Below, piece by piece: positions 61,143 through 64,000 of a stretch of DNA of 64,000 nt. Source of the stretch: ZC4RG25 sp023428365. Lineage in GTDB: Bacteria > Pseudomonadota > Alphaproteobacteria > Rhizobiales > Hyphomicrobiaceae. Under the pieces are notes generated by a model. It saw nothing but the letters and a program-made list of their open reading frames with translations. It was not told where the DNA came from and did not search any database. The stretch is from NCBI GenBank assembly GCA_050283925.1, contig JBNOAI010000007.1:1-64000 (forward strand), written 5' to 3'. Made by a program: the position numbers and the translations under genes. Position 1 is the stretch's first letter; the number at the start of each line of letters is the position of its first letter.

Positions 61143-63638
61143 TCAAGCCTGAGCTGCAATCGGGTCGGATTCAATGCGTGGGATCTGCACTTCCGGGAAG
61201 CGGACCGTGACCCGCGTGCCACGGCCAGGCTCTGAATCGAGCGCCAGATTACCGCCATGGGCTTCGACGAGGCTCTTGGCGACCGAGAGCCCCAGGCCAG
61301 CGCCGCGATGTTTCGATCCGTGGCTGCGGCTCTCGAAACGTTCGAAAACCCGGCCCAGCTGATCCTTCGGGATGCCAACGCCTTGGTCTTCCACGGAAAA
61401 CACCATCATGCCGTCCTCGCGCCAGCATGAGATCTTGATGGTGTCGCCGGGCTTCGAGAAGCCGACCGCGTTCGACAGCACATTGTAGATCACCTGCCGG
61501 ACGCGGCTTTCGTCGGCGGTGAAGATAAGCGCGTCATCGGCAATGGCGATATCCAGCGTCAGCCGCGCGCGGCTGGCACGTTCGCGAACGCCGAGAATGG
61601 CGGCGTCGAGAATGCTGCGGACCTCAACCGGGCCGTGCTTGAGTTCCAGCGCCCCGGCATCGAACGTCGCCAGATCGAGAATGTCGTCGATGATCGACAG
61701 CAAGGTCTTCGAGGACACCGAAATGTCGCCCAGATATTCCCGCTGCTTGTCATTGAGCGTGCCTGTGCGCGGACTGGCCAGCAATTCGCTGAAGCCAATG
61801 ATGTTCGTCAGCGGTGTGCGCAGTTCGTACGAGACGTGACTGAGGAACTGGCTCTTGAGCCGGTCGCCGGCGACGAGCGCCTCGTTGCGCTCTACCAGGG
61901 CACGCTCATAGCGCTTCGACGCAGAAACGTCGGAGAAGGTCAGCAGCGTCGCGCCATCCGGCAGAGGCGCCACGGCGAAATCGATCACACTACCATCCGG
62001 GCGCACCATCTGGCCTTCCGCCGATGTACGCTGATCGGAGAGGGAGGTTACGGCCCGGCTGATGCTAGCCCAGGTTCTCTCGTCGTCGAACAATGCGCGT
62101 GCTGAACGGATGATCTCGTCGATATGCGGGGTGCCGGACAGATCGCGCGTCGACAACTTCCAGATGGAAGCGAATGCCGAGTTGGACAGCTTCAGGCGTC
62201 CGTCGGTGGCAAACACCGCGACGCCTTCTTTCAGGCTGTCCAATGTCTCGCGCTGCACGTCGATCAGCGCGTTATAGCTGCTTTCTAGGGCGTAACGCTC
62301 TGTCACGTCATCATAAAGGCGGGTCACGCCGCCGTCGGGGCGCGGTTCGGTGGCCACACGCAGCATGCGTCCGTCGGGCAGGTGCCACCAATCCTCGAGG
62401 TCAACACCGCTGCGATAGCAGGCCAGCAGTTTGGTCTTCCAGTTGCGGTAATCGACCATCGACGGCAGGCGCGATGACTCACGCAGCCGATCCAAAATTT
62501 CGCTGTCGGTCGGATGGGTTTCGAGCCACTTCGCGTCGATCCCCCAGAGATGCTCGAATGCAGCGTTGAAGAAGCTCAGCCGCTGATCCTTGTTGAAGAT
62601 AGCAACGGCTGTGGCGACCTGATCCAGTGTCCGATCGTATGCCGCGACCTGGCGCTCGAGCTCATCCTGGGCCGTTTCAAGCGCTGTGACGTCGATAGCG
62701 GCTGCGGCGGTTGAATCATCGAGCGGAACAACGACCACATCGTGAGGTTTGTGCTGACCCGCAACGATCAAGGGGAGCCGTGTTTTGTAGCCCTCATGCT
62801 TGACCAAGGCGCGATCGATGGCGGCGCGCTGACGCGACTCCAGCAATTCGATCTGGCGTTCGCGGACCTCGGTTTCGTCGGCGGCTTCGACCGCTGCGAC
62901 ATACGCCTTGTTGACCCACTCGATATTGCCGTTGGTCCCTTTCAGCCAGACAGGCATGGGCAGGGCATTGAGCAAGGCGCGGCTGGACCGGATATCGCGA
63001 GCAAGCTGCTGATGCCGGTCGAGAATGCGCAGCAGGTCGCGCTTGTACCCGGCGACGTCCCTCAGTCGAAGCACCGCACGTGACCCTGCCGCCCGACCGT
63101 CGGCCTCCAGATGTCCCCCCGCTGTCGTGTTGAGCAGCAGGTTGAACGGACGACCGTCGGCAAACAGGCTGTCGAGCCCGGCCTTCAACGCATCGGCTGA
63201 TTCCCCGCTAAGCCACGTGCCGAAGCGCAGCAACTCGCGCTGGTCCTCAGGCAGTCCGGCGACGGTAGACAGGGTATGGGCGATGACAGTGAGGCCCTGG
63301 CCCTGTTCCCAGAATACCAGAACCTGCGGTTCGGCTTTGACGATGGCCTCTGCGGTCAACAGGTTGCGGCGTAGCGCCGCTGCCTCGTTTTCAGCGCTGC
63401 GAATGGCCAGGCGTGAGCGGCGAACAGCAAACCAGACGAGGCTAAGGGCCAGCCCCACGGTACCCACGCCGAGCGCGATGGCCAGCAGGTGTCGCACGGT
63501 CAGACCTGCGAATCCGTCGTCACTGCTCTCGATCAGAGCGAGGGTGAGGACGACGATGCAGGCCAGACTCGCGAGCAGAAGGGCCAATAATTCCCGACTA
63601 GTAGCGTCGGTCCGGCTCTGGCGGGCTGCCAACTGCAT
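61143..63638 (-). CDS. divL: DivL-like tyrosine-pseudokinase with PAS domains
   Basis: An 831-residue membrane protein of the histidine-kinase fold. Two N-terminal helices (about 17-36 and 46-71) are followed by several PAS-like domains (for example around 95-200, 220-320, 335-450 and 460-570). The dimerisation helix reads LKSQFLSHVSYELRTPLTNI. The phospho-acceptor position is Tyr604, codon TAC at 61827-61829, as in Caulobacter DivL (Tyr550). The ATPase domain has NVLSNAVGFSKPGD, VEDQGVGIP and GAGLGLSVAKSLVEAHGG. DivL works with CckA and DivK in cell-cycle control. It lies between ahcY and tsaE, the usual order. Confidence 0.94.
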   Translation of the reverse strand: MQLAARQSRTDATSRELLALLLASLACIVVLTLALIESSDDGFAGLTVRHLLAIALGVGTVGLALSLVWFAVRRSRLAIRSAENEAAALRRNLLTAEAIVKAEPQVLVFWEQGQGLTVIAHTLSTVAGLPEDQRELLRFGTWLSGESADALKAGLDSLFADGRPFNLLLNTTAGGHLEADGRAAGSRAVLRLRDVAGYKRDLLRILDRHQQLARDIRSSRALLNALPMPVWLKGTNGNIEWVNKAYVAAVEAADETEVRERQIELLESRQRAAIDRALVKHEGYKTRLPLIVAGQHKPHDVVVVPLDDSTAAAAIDVTALETAQDELERQVAAYDRTLDQVATAVAIFNKDQRLSFFNAAFEHLWGIDAKWLETHPTDSEILDRLRESSRLPSMVDYRNWKTKLLACYRSGVDLEDWWHLPDGRMLRVATEPRPDGGVTRLYDDVTERYALESSYNALIDVQRETLDSLKEGVAVFATDGRLKLSNSAFASIWKLSTRDLSGTPHIDEIIRSARALFDDERTWASISRAVTSLSDQRTSAEGQMVRPDGSVIDFAVAPLPDGATLLTFSDVSASKRYERALVERNEALVAGDRLKSQFLSHVSYELRTPLTNIIGFSELLASPRTGTLNDKQREYLGDISVSSKTLLSIIDDILDLATFDAGALELKHGPVEVRSILDAAILGVRERASRARLTLDIAIADDALIFTADESRVRQVIYNVLSNAVGFSKPGDTIKISCWREDGMMVFSVEDQGVGIPKDQLGRVFERFESRSHGSKHRGAGLGLSVAKSLVEAHGGNLALDSEPGRGTRVTVRFPEVQIPRIESDPIAAQA

Positions 63639-63783
63639 TGCGTTCCGTGCAAGCTTTTGCCAATTCGCACCTATGGGAACGCAACACGGGGTGCTGTTAA
63701 CTTGGGCTTAAGATGCCCGAATCACTTGGATTATGAGGAGCTTCCTCTGTGCTGGCCAGCGCTGTGGCAGCACGCGGGTCAGC
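63639..63783. promoter_or_regulatory. Region upstream of divL
   Basis: About 145 bp between the divL start and the ahcY terminator. It should hold the promoter of the divL-trxA unit. No clear box is identified. Confidence 0.4.
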
Positions 63784-63813
63784 AAAAAGCACGGGCCTGC
63801 TGTGGACCCGTGC
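63784..63813 (-). terminator. Rho-independent terminator of ahcY
   Basis: On the minus strand GCACGGG ... CCCGTGC forms a 7-bp stem with an 11-nt loop, followed by TTTTT. It lies 69 bp after the ahcY stop and separates it from divL. Confidence 0.88.
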
Positions 63814-63881
63814 CAATAGTGGATGCAACCTTGGTTGGATGTATGCGATTTTGTTGGAAATCGCACTTGGTATCCCGGCCC

Positions 63882-64000
63882 TCAGTAGCGGTAGTGATCC
63901 GCCTTGAACGGGCCGCTGGCGGAAACGCCGAGGTAATCGGCCTGGATCGGAGAAAGCGTTGTCAGCTTGGCTCCGACCTTGGAGAGATGCAGCATCGCCA
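63882..64000 (-). CDS. ahcY: Adenosylhomocysteinase, C-terminal fragment
   Basis: The window edge cuts this gene; only the last 39 codons are present, without the start. The minus-strand reading gives AMLHLSKVGAKLTTLSPIQA, then DYLGVSASGPFKADHYRY and stop. The C-terminal Lys/Tyr tail KADHYRY is the conserved end of S-adenosylhomocysteine hydrolase, whose tail reaches into the neighbouring subunit's NAD site. The enzyme splits S-adenosylhomocysteine to adenosine and homocysteine. A terminator follows. Confidence 0.96.
   Translation of the reverse strand, partial: AMLHLSKVGAKLTTLSPIQADYLGVSASGPFKADHYRY

Overview
The window looks like a chromosomal segment of an alphaproteobacterium of the order Hyphomicrobiales (Bradyrhizobium/Rhodopseudomonas/Xanthobacteraceae-like). 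The evidence is the gene order aroA-cmk-rpsA-sppA-ihfB-lapA followed by trpFBA-accD-folC, an FYDLN acidic protein beside aroA, AddAB instead of RecBCD, a DivL kinase with Tyr in place of the phospho-acceptor His next to ahcY, and TctC/TAXI-type binding proteins. A species cannot be named from the sequence alone.

0-6.3 kb: a decayed zinc alcohol dehydrogenase, tRNA-Ser(GGA), prolyl iminopeptidase, a two-subunit sodium:solute symporter (DUF4212 plus SSS) divergent from a NarL-type response regulator, and a small metal-linked pair (DUF305 protein and a Cys/His-rich lipoprotein-like protein).

6.4-36.3 kb: an accessory catabolic block. It holds three paralogous gamma-glutamyltransferase-fold Ntn hydrolases. 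Each lies beside a different importer or amidase module: (1) ggt1 with a TRAP-TAXI transporter; (2) ggt2 at the end of an XRE-cupin regulator / TctC / M19-like / TctB / TctA operon and just before a complete dipeptide/nickel-type ABC importer; (3) ggt3 with a DUF4089 small subunit and an AtzE-type amidase, an arrangement like hpxW-hpxX-hpxY of oxalurate/oxamate catabolism. All three have lost the residues that canonical GGT uses to hold the gamma-glutamyl group, so their substrates are probably other amides. A Gal80-like oxidoreductase, an MBL-fold hydrolase and a LysR regulator are mixed in. A LacI-controlled polar amino-acid-type ABC importer with a mandelate-racemase-type enolase closes the block, and two matching operators are visible.

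36.4-64 kb: a HAD dehalogenase-like protein, tRNA-Ala(GGC), then core genes. The plus strand carries aroA (class II EPSP synthase), cmk, rpsA, sppA, ihfB, lapA, an ornithine cyclodeaminase-like gene, trpF-trpB-trpA, accD and folC. The minus strand carries a ketopantoate reductase and a tightly packed run divL - tsaE/amgK fusion - murU - addB - addA - trxA, ending in a terminator. The last bases are the C-terminus of ahcY. Tight overlaps suggest co-transcription of cell-cycle control, tRNA t6A modification, peptidoglycan recycling and double-strand break repair.

No insertion sequence, integrase, phage gene or CRISPR array was seen.
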